Assembly: GCA_013695005.1 (NCBI GenBank) | Contig: JACDBJ010000180.1 | Span: 1-8,500, forward strand | Direction: 5' to 3' | Origin: Pseudonocardiales bacterium | Lineage (GTDB): Bacteria; Actinomycetota; Actinomycetes; Mycobacteriales; Pseudonocardiaceae | DNA length: 8,500 nucleotides | Position numbers and translations under genes: made by a program | Shown: positions 1 through 5,310 of the stretch, in pieces | Layout of the letters: each line of letters opens with the position of its first letter | Position numbering within the stretch: the first letter of the stretch is position 1 | The notes under the pieces: model-generated | Told to the model about the DNA's origin: nothing | The model's database searches: none | Seen by the model: the letters and a program-made list of their open reading frames with translations, nothing else

Positions 1-140
1 GCATCCGAGTGGGCCGAGCCGGTCAGCATCACCTTCCTGCCAGTCACCGGATCAGTTCCGACGAAGACTCGGACCTGGAACGTGTCGCCGCGCTTCCGAA
101 TGCCTGTGAGGTCGGCTGTTGCGCGTCTTCTCGCTGTCAT
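1..140 (-). CDS. Site-specific integrase (tyrosine recombinase type), N-terminal fragment
   Basis: The frame read leftward from ATG at 140 gives 46 residues before the window edge, with no stop, so the gene continues outside. The fragment begins MTARRRATADLTGIRKRGD and contains the stretch TFQVRVFVGTDPVTGRKVM. A basic N-terminus followed by G-x-R-K-R-G, a V-R-V strand and D-P-x-T-G-R-K is the usual opening of the DNA arm-binding domain of actinobacterial phage/ICE integrases. The catalytic domain (R, H, Y residues) would lie off the left edge, so it cannot be confirmed. Two further in-frame ATGs occur at 161 and 176, and none of the three starts has a convincing Shine-Dalgarno, so the start is uncertain. 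The gene begins 94 bp beyond the 3' end of tRNA-Arg and reads away from it, a common arrangement for elements integrated at tRNA 3' ends. The family is inferred from the N-terminal pattern only. Confidence 0.7.
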   Translation of the reverse strand, partial: MTARRRATADLTGIRKRGDTFQVRVFVGTDPVTGRKVMLTGSAHSD

Positions 141-235
141 GACCAGCAGCGTAACGCGCATAGTTGGACAAGTCATTGGACGGAGATTCGCGCTGTTGAT
201 CTCTACCCTAGACGTATTGCCTGGTCAGACGCTGC
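141..235. other. Candidate attachment-site flank between integrase and tRNA-Arg
   Basis: This 95-bp non-coding strip joins the tRNA-Arg 3' end to the integrase start. It holds a 6-bp direct repeat TTGGAC at 164-169 and 176-181, 12 bp apart, which could be integrase arm-type sites. A possible actinobacterial -10 (TAGGGT on the minus strand, near 207-212) could drive the integrase. The crossover core is expected to overlap the tRNA 3' end, but it cannot be delimited without the other end of the element. Confidence 0.35.
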
Positions 236-307
236 GCGCTCGGAGGGACTCGAACCCCCAACCTCCTGATCCGTAGTCAGGTGCTCTATCCGTTGAGCTA
301 CGAGCGC
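235..307 (-). tRNA. tRNA-Arg (anticodon ACG)
   Basis: Read on the minus strand, the acceptor stem GCGCTCG (307-301) pairs with CGAGCGC (242-236), followed by discriminator G at 235. The D stem is GCTC/GAGC. The anticodon stem CCTGA/TCAGG encloses the loop CTACGGA, giving anticodon ACG. The T arm is GGGGG-TTCGAGT-CCCTC, with one G-U pair. CCA is not encoded: the next bases read CAG. It decodes CGU and, through inosine, CGC/CGA. The 3' end faces the integrase and is intact, as expected when an integration event restores the tRNA. Confidence 0.95.
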
Positions 308-321
308 ATCTTCAGTTGGAG

Positions 322-411
322 CGGAGGCTCCGGGATTTGAACCCGGGATGGGGGGTTACCCCAAACCGCATTAGCAGTGCGGCGCCATAGACCAGACTAG
401 GCGAAGCCTCC
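322..411 (-). tRNA. tRNA-Ser (anticodon GCU)
   Basis: Class II tRNA with a long variable arm. The acceptor stem GGAGGCT (411-405) pairs with AGCCTCC (329-323), with discriminator G at 322. The anticodon stem CCGCA/TGCGG encloses CTGCTAA, giving GCU, which reads AGC/AGU serine codons. The variable arm is GGGG-TAA-CCCC and the T arm is CCGGG-TTCAAAT-CCCGG. CCA is not directly encoded. It lies 14 bp upstream of tRNA-Arg in the same orientation, so the two are probably one transcript. Confidence 0.95.
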
Positions 412-438
412 CGAGGCCATCGCGGCCACCGGCGACCA

Positions 439-467
439 AGGGTACACAGCCACCGCGAGCGAGTTGA
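439..467 (-). promoter_or_regulatory. Possible promoter of the tRNA-Ser/tRNA-Arg transcript
   Basis: On the minus strand a TACCCT hexamer (444-439) fits the actinobacterial TANNNT -10. With a 17-bp spacer the -35 would be TCAACT (467-462), a weak match that lies inside one arm of the inverted repeat at 461-492. Transcription would start about 20 nt before the tRNA-Ser 5' end. If this promoter is real, the inverted repeat covers its -35 region. Confidence 0.35.
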
Positions 468-492
468 CCGACCGGCGGCATCTGGTCAACTC
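461..492. repeat. 9-bp inverted repeat (GTTGACC-N14-GGTCAAC type)
   Basis: GAGTTGACC (461-469) and GGTCAACTC (484-492) are perfect inverted repeats around a 14-bp spacer. The element begins 10 bp after the DUF1801 stop codon and lies just upstream of the tRNA-Ser promoter region. As RNA it could form a 9-bp hairpin acting as a U-tract-less terminator for the aacS unit. As DNA, its arms are 23 bp apart centre to centre, about two helical turns. The inner 7 bp of each arm and the 14-bp spacing recur exactly at 6290-6325, which argues for a protein-binding site as well as, or instead of, a terminator. Confidence 0.6.
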
Positions 493-501
493 CGCCGATC
501 C

Positions 502-939
502 TCAGGCCTCCGACGCCTCGACTCGGTCCTGTACGGCGGCCGTGATCAGCGCCCGCAGTGCCGGCTGGGCAACGTCGTCCAGCCGGGTGATCTTGAGACT
601 TCGCATCGACAGCGTGCCGGACACCTGCTTGCCACCGGATTCCGGCAACAGGCCCGCGGGGTCCGGCAGCTCGCCACCGCGATAGAAGCCCAGCGTGACG
701 TGGCGCTTGAACGGCATCAGGTAGGCGAACTGTTCGGTGAACTTCTTCGGGCCAGTGCCCCACCCGACCGAGCCTTGCTTCTGCCAGACAACCTCGACGG
801 CCTGCGGAAACACCTCGAAGATCAGATCCCGGACGGCGCGCGCCAGCTCCTCGATATCCTCAGGAGCGCCCGACATGGCATCGCGGAAGGCCGCATCGTT
901 CGCTCGGCCGGCGCTGTTCACGATCCCCGCTGCAGCCAT
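502..939 (-). CDS. DUF1801 domain-containing protein
   Basis: 145 aa from ATG at 939. The central block LMPFKRHVTLGFYRGGEL, followed by a D-P-x-G-L-L segment and G-G-K, is characteristic of the DUF1801 (YdhG-like) fold, small single-domain proteins of unknown biochemical role. An N-terminal helical segment with the pattern APEDIEELARAVRDLI precedes it, as is typical. No signal peptide or membrane segment is visible. An in-frame TTG at 966 would give 154 aa and lie 18 bp after the aacS stop. The ATG at 939 has GGAG only 3 nt before it, so neither start is well supported. The gene follows aacS in the same direction and is probably co-transcribed, but this tells little about its function. A hairpin lies just downstream. 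Confidence 0.75.
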   Translation of the reverse strand: MAAAGIVNSAGRANDAAFRDAMSGAPEDIEELARAVRDLIFEVFPQAVEVVWQKQGSVGWGTGPKKFTEQFAYLMPFKRHVTLGFYRGGELPDPAGLLPESGGKQVSGTLSMRSLKITRLDDVAQPALRALITAAVQDRVEASEA

Positions 940-978
940 CAGCTCCGATTCTCGCAACCTGGTCAAGCGCTACCCGCC

Positions 979-1001
979 GGCTGGCTACGGCCGAGCCAGC
1001 C
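979..1001 (-). terminator. Hairpin across the aacS stop codon
   Basis: GGCTGGCT (979-986) and AGCCAGCC (994-1001) form a perfect 8-bp GC-rich stem with a 7-nt loop, itself containing the palindrome CGGCCG. The aacS stop codon (987-985) lies in it. No U-tract follows, so it may be a weak terminator, an attenuator between aacS and the DUF1801 gene, or an mRNA 3'-end stabiliser. Confidence 0.4.
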
Positions 1002-2949
1002 CCAGGAACGGGGCCAACGCGTCGGGGTTGGCCAGGGCCTCGCGGCTGACCGCCTGCTCCACGTCGACACCGGCCAGGATCTTCTTGACGGGCACCTCGC
1101 ACTTCTTGCCGTTGAGCGTGCGGGGCACCGCCTCGACCACGACGAACCGGTTCGGAACGTGCCGCGGGGACAGCTCCGCGCGCAGTGCCGCCCGCAACCT
1201 GGGCTCGACCTCGCCCAATGAGGCACCCGGCGCGAGCACGACGAAGCACAGCAGCTCGCCCTCGGTCGTGGCGCCCAGTGCGGTGGTGTCGATCACCAGC
1301 GAGTCGGCCACCTCGTCGAAGCCCTCGACCACCGCGTAGAACTCGGACGTGCCCATCCGCACGCCGCCGCGGTTGAGCGTCGAGTCGCTGCGCCCGTAGA
1401 TGACGCACGAGCCGCGCGGCGTGATCTTGATCCAGTCGCCGTGCCGCCACACGCCGGGAAAGTCCTCGTAGTAGGCCGCGCGCAGCCGCAAGCCGTCCGG
1501 GTCGTCCCAGAAGGACACCGGCATCGACGGCATCGGCTTGGTGATCACCAGCTCGCCGACCTCGCCCACCACCGGCCGCCCGTCCTCGTCGAACGCCGCC
1601 ACCGCCGCGCCCAACGTCGGCCCGGAGATCTCTCCCAGCCACACCGGCAGCGTCGGCGCGGATCCGACGAACGCGGTGCAGGTGTCCGTCCCGCCGGACA
1701 CGCTGGCGATCTGCACCCGCTCGCCCACCGCGTCGGCGATCCACCGGAACCCGTCGGTCGACAGCGGGGCGCCGGTCGAGCCGATGGTCCGCAGCGCGCC
1801 GAGATCGGCCAGGTCGCGCGGTCGCAGGCCGGCCTTGACGCATGCGTGCACGAACGGCGCGGATACGCCCATGTACGTCACCCGGTGCCGCTCCATGAGC
1901 CGCCACAACGTCCCAAGATCAGGATGGCCGGGGTTGCCGTCGTAGAGCACGATCGTCGAGCCGACCAGCAGCCCACCGATCAGGAAGTTCCACATCATCC
2001 AGCCAGTGGTCGTGAACCAGAAGAAGCGGTCGCCGGGCCCGAGGTCGCTGTGCAGCCGCAGCACCTTCAGGTGCTCCAGCACGATGCCGCCGTGGCCGTG
2101 CACGATGCCCTTCGGCAGCCCCGTGGTGCCCGAGGAGTAGAGCACCCACAGCGGGTGGTCGAACGGCACCGGCTCGAATGCCAGTTCGCCGGCGTCGGCC
2201 ATGAACTCCCGCCAGCTGAGCGCCCCGTCCAGCGTGGCGTCCTCGTCGAGGTACGGCACCAGGACGGTCGCTCGCAAGGTGGGCAGTTGCCCTCGCAGTG
2301 CCTGCACCGTGGCGGTGATGTCGTGCGGCTTGCCGCCATAGCGGTAGCCGTCGACGGCGATCAGCACCGACGGTTCGATCTGGGCGAACCGGTCGTGCAC
2401 CGCGCGCGCACCGAAGTCCGGCGAGCACGACGACCAGATCGCACCGAGGCTGGCCGCCGCGAGGAAGCACACCAGCGTTTCGGTGGAGTTCGGTGCCAGT
2501 GCGACGACGCGGTCGCCCACACCCACCCCCTGCGCCACCAGGCCCGCCCTGGCGCGTCCGACCGCATCGCGGAGCTCGCCGTGTGACACCAGGCGCTCCA
2601 GGCCGTCCTCGCGGGTGAAGATCACCGCGATGTCGTCGTCTGCCCGCCCTGGCGCGACCGTCAGCACGTGCTCGGCGTAGTTCAGCGTCGCGCCGGGGAA
2701 CCACTGCGCCCCCGGCATGTCCGTCGAGCCGAGCACCGCCGTCGGCGGCTCGTGGAACCGCACCCCGAAGAAGTCGGCCACGCAGCCCCAGAACGCGGCC
2801 GGGTCGGCCACCGACCACCCGTGCAGCGCGGCGTAGTCCATCCCGTCCGGCCCGCCGTGCCCACACCACCGGCCGAACTGCGCCAAACCGCTCGCTTCCG
2901 CCTGAGCCGGGTCGGGCGTCCACATCACCTCAGGGGCCTGCTCGGCCAC
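985..2949 (-). CDS. aacS: Acetoacetate-CoA ligase (acetoacetyl-CoA synthetase)
   Basis: 654 aa, the usual length for this family. It activates acetoacetate with ATP and CoA, via an acyl-adenylate, to acetoacetyl-CoA, AMP and PPi in the cytoplasm, linking acetoacetate from leucine or ketone metabolism to thiolase and polyhydroxybutyrate routes. Order of motifs: N-terminal ACAS-type segment with QWFPGATLNYAEHVL (about 82-96); phosphate-binding loop LYSSGTTGLPKGIVHG (about 270-285); the aromatic block FWFTTTGWMMWNFLIGG (about 310-326); SGGTDTCTAFVG (about 418-429); hinge YGRSDSTLNRGGVRMG (about 518-533); and near the C-terminus RTLNGKKCEVPVKKIL, holding the expected catalytic lysine (about 615). 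There are two adjacent GTG codons (2952 and 2949). The upstream GGAGGTGA is spaced 6 nt from the second but only 3 nt from the first, so 2949 is chosen. It starts 12 bp after the stop of the DLH-like gene, so the two form an operon. Confidence 0.93.
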   Translation of the reverse strand: MAEQAPEVMWTPDPAQAEASGLAQFGRWCGHGGPDGMDYAALHGWSVADPAAFWGCVADFFGVRFHEPPTAVLGSTDMPGAQWFPGATLNYAEHVLTVAPGRADDDIAVIFTREDGLERLVSHGELRDAVGRARAGLVAQGVGVGDRVVALAPNSTETLVCFLAAASLGAIWSSCSPDFGARAVHDRFAQIEPSVLIAVDGYRYGGKPHDITATVQALRGQLPTLRATVLVPYLDEDATLDGALSWREFMADAGELAFEPVPFDHPLWVLYSSGTTGLPKGIVHGHGGIVLEHLKVLRLHSDLGPGDRFFWFTTTGWMMWNFLIGGLLVGSTIVLYDGNPGHPDLGTLWRLMERHRVTYMGVSAPFVHACVKAGLRPRDLADLGALRTIGSTGAPLSTDGFRWIADAVGERVQIASVSGGTDTCTAFVGSAPTLPVWLGEISGPTLGAAVAAFDEDGRPVVGEVGELVITKPMPSMPVSFWDDPDGLRLRAAYYEDFPGVWRHGDWIKITPRGSCVIYGRSDSTLNRGGVRMGTSEFYAVVEGFDEVADSLVIDTTALGATTEGELLCFVVLAPGASLGEVEPRLRAALRAELSPRHVPNRFVVVEAVPRTLNGKKCEVPVKKILAGVDVEQAVSREALANPDALAPFLGLARP

Positions 2950-2961
2950 CACTCACCTCCG

Positions 2962-3684
2962 TCAGCGCAGGTGCGAGTCGAACCAGTTCAGGGTGCGCTG
3001 CCAGGCGTCGGCGGCGGCCTCGGGGTCGGAGTCGAATCGGTAGGCGGTATCCGGGTAGGTCACCACGTCCGTGGCCACCTGCGAGCTCGCAGCCGCCGCC
3101 CGCAGCCGCTGCACGGGCGTCTCCCCGGCCTCGCTCTGCCCGTTGCCGGTCTCGGGAGGTTCACCGTAGAGCCCCAGCCACGGGCAGCCGATCGACGGCG
3201 CTGCCTCGACCAACGACGGCAGCCCGGAGGACAGCGGCTCCATGATGCCGCCACCGGCGACCGTCACCGCGGCGCCGAGTGAGCGTTGGGTGGCGATCAG
3301 CAACGCCACCGAACCGCCGAGGTCGAACCCGACGACACCCATCTGGTCGGACGCGACGTCGCGCTGCGCCAGCCAGCCGAACGCCGTGTCGGTATCGGCC
3401 AGCACCTCGGCGCCGTCGAGCTGACTGACCTGGTCGCGTACCTCGTCGTCGCCGGCGCTGGGTTGGAGCTCGTCGGTGCCGCTGCGGTGGTAGAGGTGCG
3501 GGGCGACCGCGAGCCACCCCTCGCCGGCCAGGCCGGCGACCAGCCGGCGGACCGCGTCGGTGACCCCGCGGGCCTCGTGCAGCACCACGATCCCGCCGCG
3601 GATCTGGCTGACCGGTTCGGCCACCGTCAGCGGAAGCACGTGCCCGTCGCGCAGCGGCACCGCCTCGGTGCGGATCTCCGTCAT
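2962..3684 (-). CDS. Dienelactone-hydrolase-fold protein with degenerate active site
   Basis: 240 aa, normal for the dienelactone hydrolase (DLH) branch of alpha/beta hydrolases. Visible family blocks: strand plus GIVVLHEARGVTDAVRRLV (31-49, including the conserved H/E-x-x-G), GWLAVAPHLYHR (56-67), nucleophile elbow VVGFDLGGSVALL (117-129), LGLYGEP (170-176) and YPDTAYRFD (210-218). Known DLHs carry Cys at the elbow (G-x-C-x-G-G), an Asp after the G-x-x strand and His in Y-P-x-A-x-H-x-F. Here, by eye, those positions are Asp121, Glu175 (in GEPPE) and Tyr215. Classical lactone hydrolysis is therefore unlikely. Asp at the elbow resembles haloalkane dehalogenases and epoxide hydrolases, but the His they also need is not at its place. 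It is the first gene of the unit leading into aacS, so a role in keto-acid or acyl metabolism can be guessed but not shown. The ATG at 3684 has only a weak upstream AGGTGG. Confidence 0.8.
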   Translation of the reverse strand: MTEIRTEAVPLRDGHVLPLTVAEPVSQIRGGIVVLHEARGVTDAVRRLVAGLAGEGWLAVAPHLYHRSGTDELQPSAGDDEVRDQVSQLDGAEVLADTDTAFGWLAQRDVASDQMGVVGFDLGGSVALLIATQRSLGAAVTVAGGGIMEPLSSGLPSLVEAAPSIGCPWLGLYGEPPETGNGQSEAGETPVQRLRAAAASSQVATDVVTYPDTAYRFDSDPEAAADAWQRTLNWFDSHLR

Positions 3685-3732
3685 GCCGCCATGACACCAC
3701 CTCGGCCCGGCGCTCGCGGCTCCGGGTCACGC

Positions 3733-3781
3733 CACTCGTGTGACAGAACATCCGCTGGGCGCATGAAAAGCCACACGAGTG
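3733..3781. promoter_or_regulatory. Paired operator-like inverted repeat between divergent genes
   Basis: CACTCGTGTG (3733-3742) and CACACGAGTG (3772-3781) are perfect 10-bp inverted repeats, 39 bp apart centre to centre. Each arm is itself a near-palindrome of the form CAC-W-CG-W-GTG, so each could be a full binding site for a dimeric regulator. They lie in the 126-bp gap between the DLH-like/aacS unit (minus) and pat (plus). The right arm falls where the -35 of the proposed pat promoter would be. A regulator of both directions is a natural reading, but no regulator gene for it is adjacent. Confidence 0.5.
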
Positions 3782-3798
3782 ACGCGGTGGAGCCCGGC

Positions 3799-3804
3799 TA
3801 CGGT
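3799..3804 (+). promoter_or_regulatory. Possible -10 for leaderless pat mRNA
   Basis: TACGGT matches TANNNT and ends 6 nt before the GTG at 3811, the spacing expected if transcription begins at the start codon itself. No good -35 is visible: the region it would occupy overlaps the right operator arm. Confidence 0.35.
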
Positions 3805-3810
3805 GGCCAG

Positions 3811-4866
3811 GTGACGCCGATGATCCGCGGCGACCTTGACGCCGCGCCGTCCTACGTGCCCGGCCAGAGTGTGCCCGGCGCCGTCAAGCTCAGCAGCAAC
3901 GAGGTCGCGGCGCCCCCGCTACCGGCGGTGCTGGCTGCCATCGCGGACGCGGCCGTGTCGGCGAACCGCTACCCGGACTTAGCGGCGGTCGCGCTGCGTG
4001 AGCGGCTGGCCCAGCGACACGGGGTGCAGGTCGATCAGGTCGCAATGGCCGCCGGCTCGACCAGCCTGTGCCAGCAGGCGATCCAGATGTGCTGCCTCGG
4101 CCCCGCGGACGAGGTGGCCTACGCGTGGCCCTCCTTCGAGGGCTACCCGATCGTCACCGGTATCGTCGGCGCCACCAGCCGAACCATCCCACTGGACGAC
4201 CAGCATCGCCACGATCTGCCGGCGATGTCTGCGGCCGTCACCGAGCGGACGCGCGTCATCTTCGTCTGCAACCCGAACAACCCGACCGGCACCACCGTCG
4301 AGCGGGCCGAGCTTGAGCGGTTCATCGACGCGGTCCCCACCGACGTGGTGATCGTCCTGGACGAGGCCTACCGCGAGTTCGTGACCGACCCGAACGTGCC
4401 CGACGGGCTCACGCTGCTGTCCGAGCGGCCGAACCTCGTCGTCCTGCGGACGTTCTCCAAGGCCTACCGGCTGGCCGGCATGCGCGTCGGCTACGCCATT
4501 GCAGCGGTTCCGTTGGCCGACGCGCTGCGCAAGGTCGGCATCCCGTTCGGGGTGAGCGCACCGGCCCAGGCGGCGGCGATCGCAGCGCTGGACGGCGAGG
4601 CAGAGCTGCTCAAGAGCTGCGAGGAGGTCATCGCGGAGCGGAGCCGGGTACGTGACGCGCTGCTCGGCGCGGGGTTCGCCGTGCCGCCAAGCCAGGGGAA
4701 CTTCGTCTGGTTGCCCCTCAGGGAGGCGACGATGGCTTTCGCGAGGCACTGCGCAGAGCACAAGGTGATCGTCCGGGCGTTCGCCGGAGCAGGCGCCCGG
4801 GTATCGATCGGCTCAGCTGCGGACAACGACCAGCTTCTCGCCGCGGCCCAGGCCTTCACGGCCTGA
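3811..4866 (+). CDS. pat: Aromatic amino acid aminotransferase (Pat / HisC-like, class I/II PLP fold)
   Basis: 351 aa from GTG 3811. PLP-dependent transfer of an amino group between aromatic amino acids or histidinol-phosphate and 2-oxo acids, in the cytoplasm. The N-terminus MTPMIRGDLDAAPSYVPGQ resembles actinobacterial Pat proteins. Landmarks: KLSSNE (26-31), RYPD (53-56), CNPNNPTGT (153-161), DEAYREF (184-190, Asp for the pyridine nitrogen), TFSKAYRLAGMRVGY (214-228) with the Schiff-base Lys217 and phosphate-binding Arg225, and the C-terminal ARVSIGS with Arg330 for the substrate carboxylate. The GTG start is chosen because it gives the Pat-type N-terminus and follows a -10-like TACGGT by 6 nt. 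ATG 3820 is an alternative, with AGGTG 6 nt upstream. The open frame extends further 5' but crosses the divergent gene, so the extension is spurious. HisC and Pat overlap in sequence, so the preferred substrate is uncertain. It converges on the glsB-like gene. Confidence 0.88.
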   Translation: MTPMIRGDLDAAPSYVPGQSVPGAVKLSSNEVAAPPLPAVLAAIADAAVSANRYPDLAAVALRERLAQRHGVQVDQVAMAAGSTSLCQQAIQMCCLGPADEVAYAWPSFEGYPIVTGIVGATSRTIPLDDQHRHDLPAMSAAVTERTRVIFVCNPNNPTGTTVERAELERFIDAVPTDVVIVLDEAYREFVTDPNVPDGLTLLSERPNLVVLRTFSKAYRLAGMRVGYAIAAVPLADALRKVGIPFGVSAPAQAAAIAALDGEAELLKSCEEVIAERSRVRDALLGAGFAVPPSQGNFVWLPLREATMAFARHCAEHKVIVRAFAGAGARVSIGSAADNDQLLAAAQAFTA

Positions 4867-4888
4867 GTGGGTACCCGCGGCGAGAAGC
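4833..4888. terminator. Nested bidirectional terminator hairpin between pat and glsB-like gene
   Basis: GCTTCTCGCCGCGG (4833-4846) and CCGCGGCGAGAAGC (4875-4888) are perfect 14-bp inverted repeats. Inside the loop a second hairpin, CAGGCC (4849-4854) with GGCCTG (4860-4865), holds part of the pat stop codon (TGA 4864-4866). The left arm encodes pat residues. It lies between convergent genes and could end transcription from both sides. It lacks a U-tract, as is common in actinobacteria. Confidence 0.7.
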
Positions 4889-4902
4889 GGTCGAGAGATC
4901 GA

Positions 4903-5178
4903 CTACCTGGCCACGCCCCTGCGGCCGTAGATGCCGGCGACTGCACCGACCCCGATGACCGCGAGCACGAGCTGGATGAGGAGCTCGATCCAGTCGATGC
5001 CCGACGTGTCGGCCACGCCGAGTGCGCGGGCGATGTACGTGCCGATCAAAGCGGCGACGATGCCGACCACGATCGTCAGCCAGATCGGGATTGCCTGCCG
5101 GCCCGGCAGGATGAGCCGAGCCAGCGCGCCGATAATCAGGCCGATCACGATCGCGCCGATGATGCTTCCGATGCTCAT
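4903..5178 (-). CDS. GlsB/YeaQ/YmgE family stress-response membrane protein
   Basis: 91 aa, typical for this small family (transglycosylase-associated domain, a name that does not imply enzymatic activity). There are three hydrophobic helices at about residues 4-21, 31-52 and 61-84. The first runs into the family-typical LIIGALARLILPGRQ, and the protein ends in a basic tail, GRRGVAR. It is an inner-membrane protein, and homologues are induced by envelope or general stress with unclear molecular function. The ATG at 5178 has GGGAG 10 nt upstream. It is separated by 132 bp from the response regulator gene upstream in the same direction. A likely extended -10 promoter within an inverted repeat lies in that gap, so it probably has its own controlled promoter. 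Confidence 0.88.
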   Translation of the reverse strand: MSIGSIIGAIVIGLIIGALARLILPGRQAIPIWLTIVVGIVAALIGTYIARALGVADTSGIDWIELLIQLVLAVIGVGAVAGIYGRRGVAR

Positions 5179-5223
5179 TGGCTACTGACTCCCTGTTGAT
5201 GGTGAGGTCGCCCCGAGCGACCC

Positions 5224-5260
5224 GCGGGTCACTTGAGTATCACACCGATCCGTGACCCGC
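5224..5260 (-). promoter_or_regulatory. Promoter/operator of the glsB-like gene: extended -10 framed by a 9-bp inverted repeat
   Basis: GCGGGTCAC (5224-5232) and GTGACCCGC (5252-5260) are perfect inverted repeats with a 19-nt spacer. On the minus strand the spacer carries TGTGATACT, an extended -10 (TGn plus GATACT, 5241-5236), about 50 nt before the glsB-like start. The palindrome CCCGCGGG (5221-5228) overlaps one arm. A regulator bound to the arms would sit over the promoter. As RNA the element could instead be a terminator after the response regulator gene. Confidence 0.4.
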
Positions 5261-5310
5261 CTCATGTGACAGGACCCGTACTTTCAACCGTTATCGCGTC
5301 GATGCGAGCG

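Noticed and set aside
9..276. Two plus-strand open frames crossing the first 270 bp
   Set aside because: They run antisense through the integrase fragment and into tRNA-Arg. The minus-strand frame has a clear family pattern and these do not.
371..763. Minus-strand open frame from the DUF1801 region into tRNA-Ser
   Set aside because: It overlaps the DUF1801 gene in another frame and ends inside the tRNA. No recognisable pattern; typical GC-rich shadow frame.
1441..2586. Long plus-strand frame opposite aacS
   Set aside because: Exactly antisense to the well-supported acetoacetyl-CoA synthetase, with a low-complexity Arg/His/Pro-rich product.
3286..3810. 5' extension of the pat frame
   Set aside because: It would run antisense through most of the DLH-like gene and across the divergent promoter region. 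The Pat N-terminal pattern starts at 3811.
5231..5238. CTTGAGT resembling half of an HspR (HAIR) operator
   Set aside because: The second half-site ACTCAAG at the required 7-bp spacing is absent.
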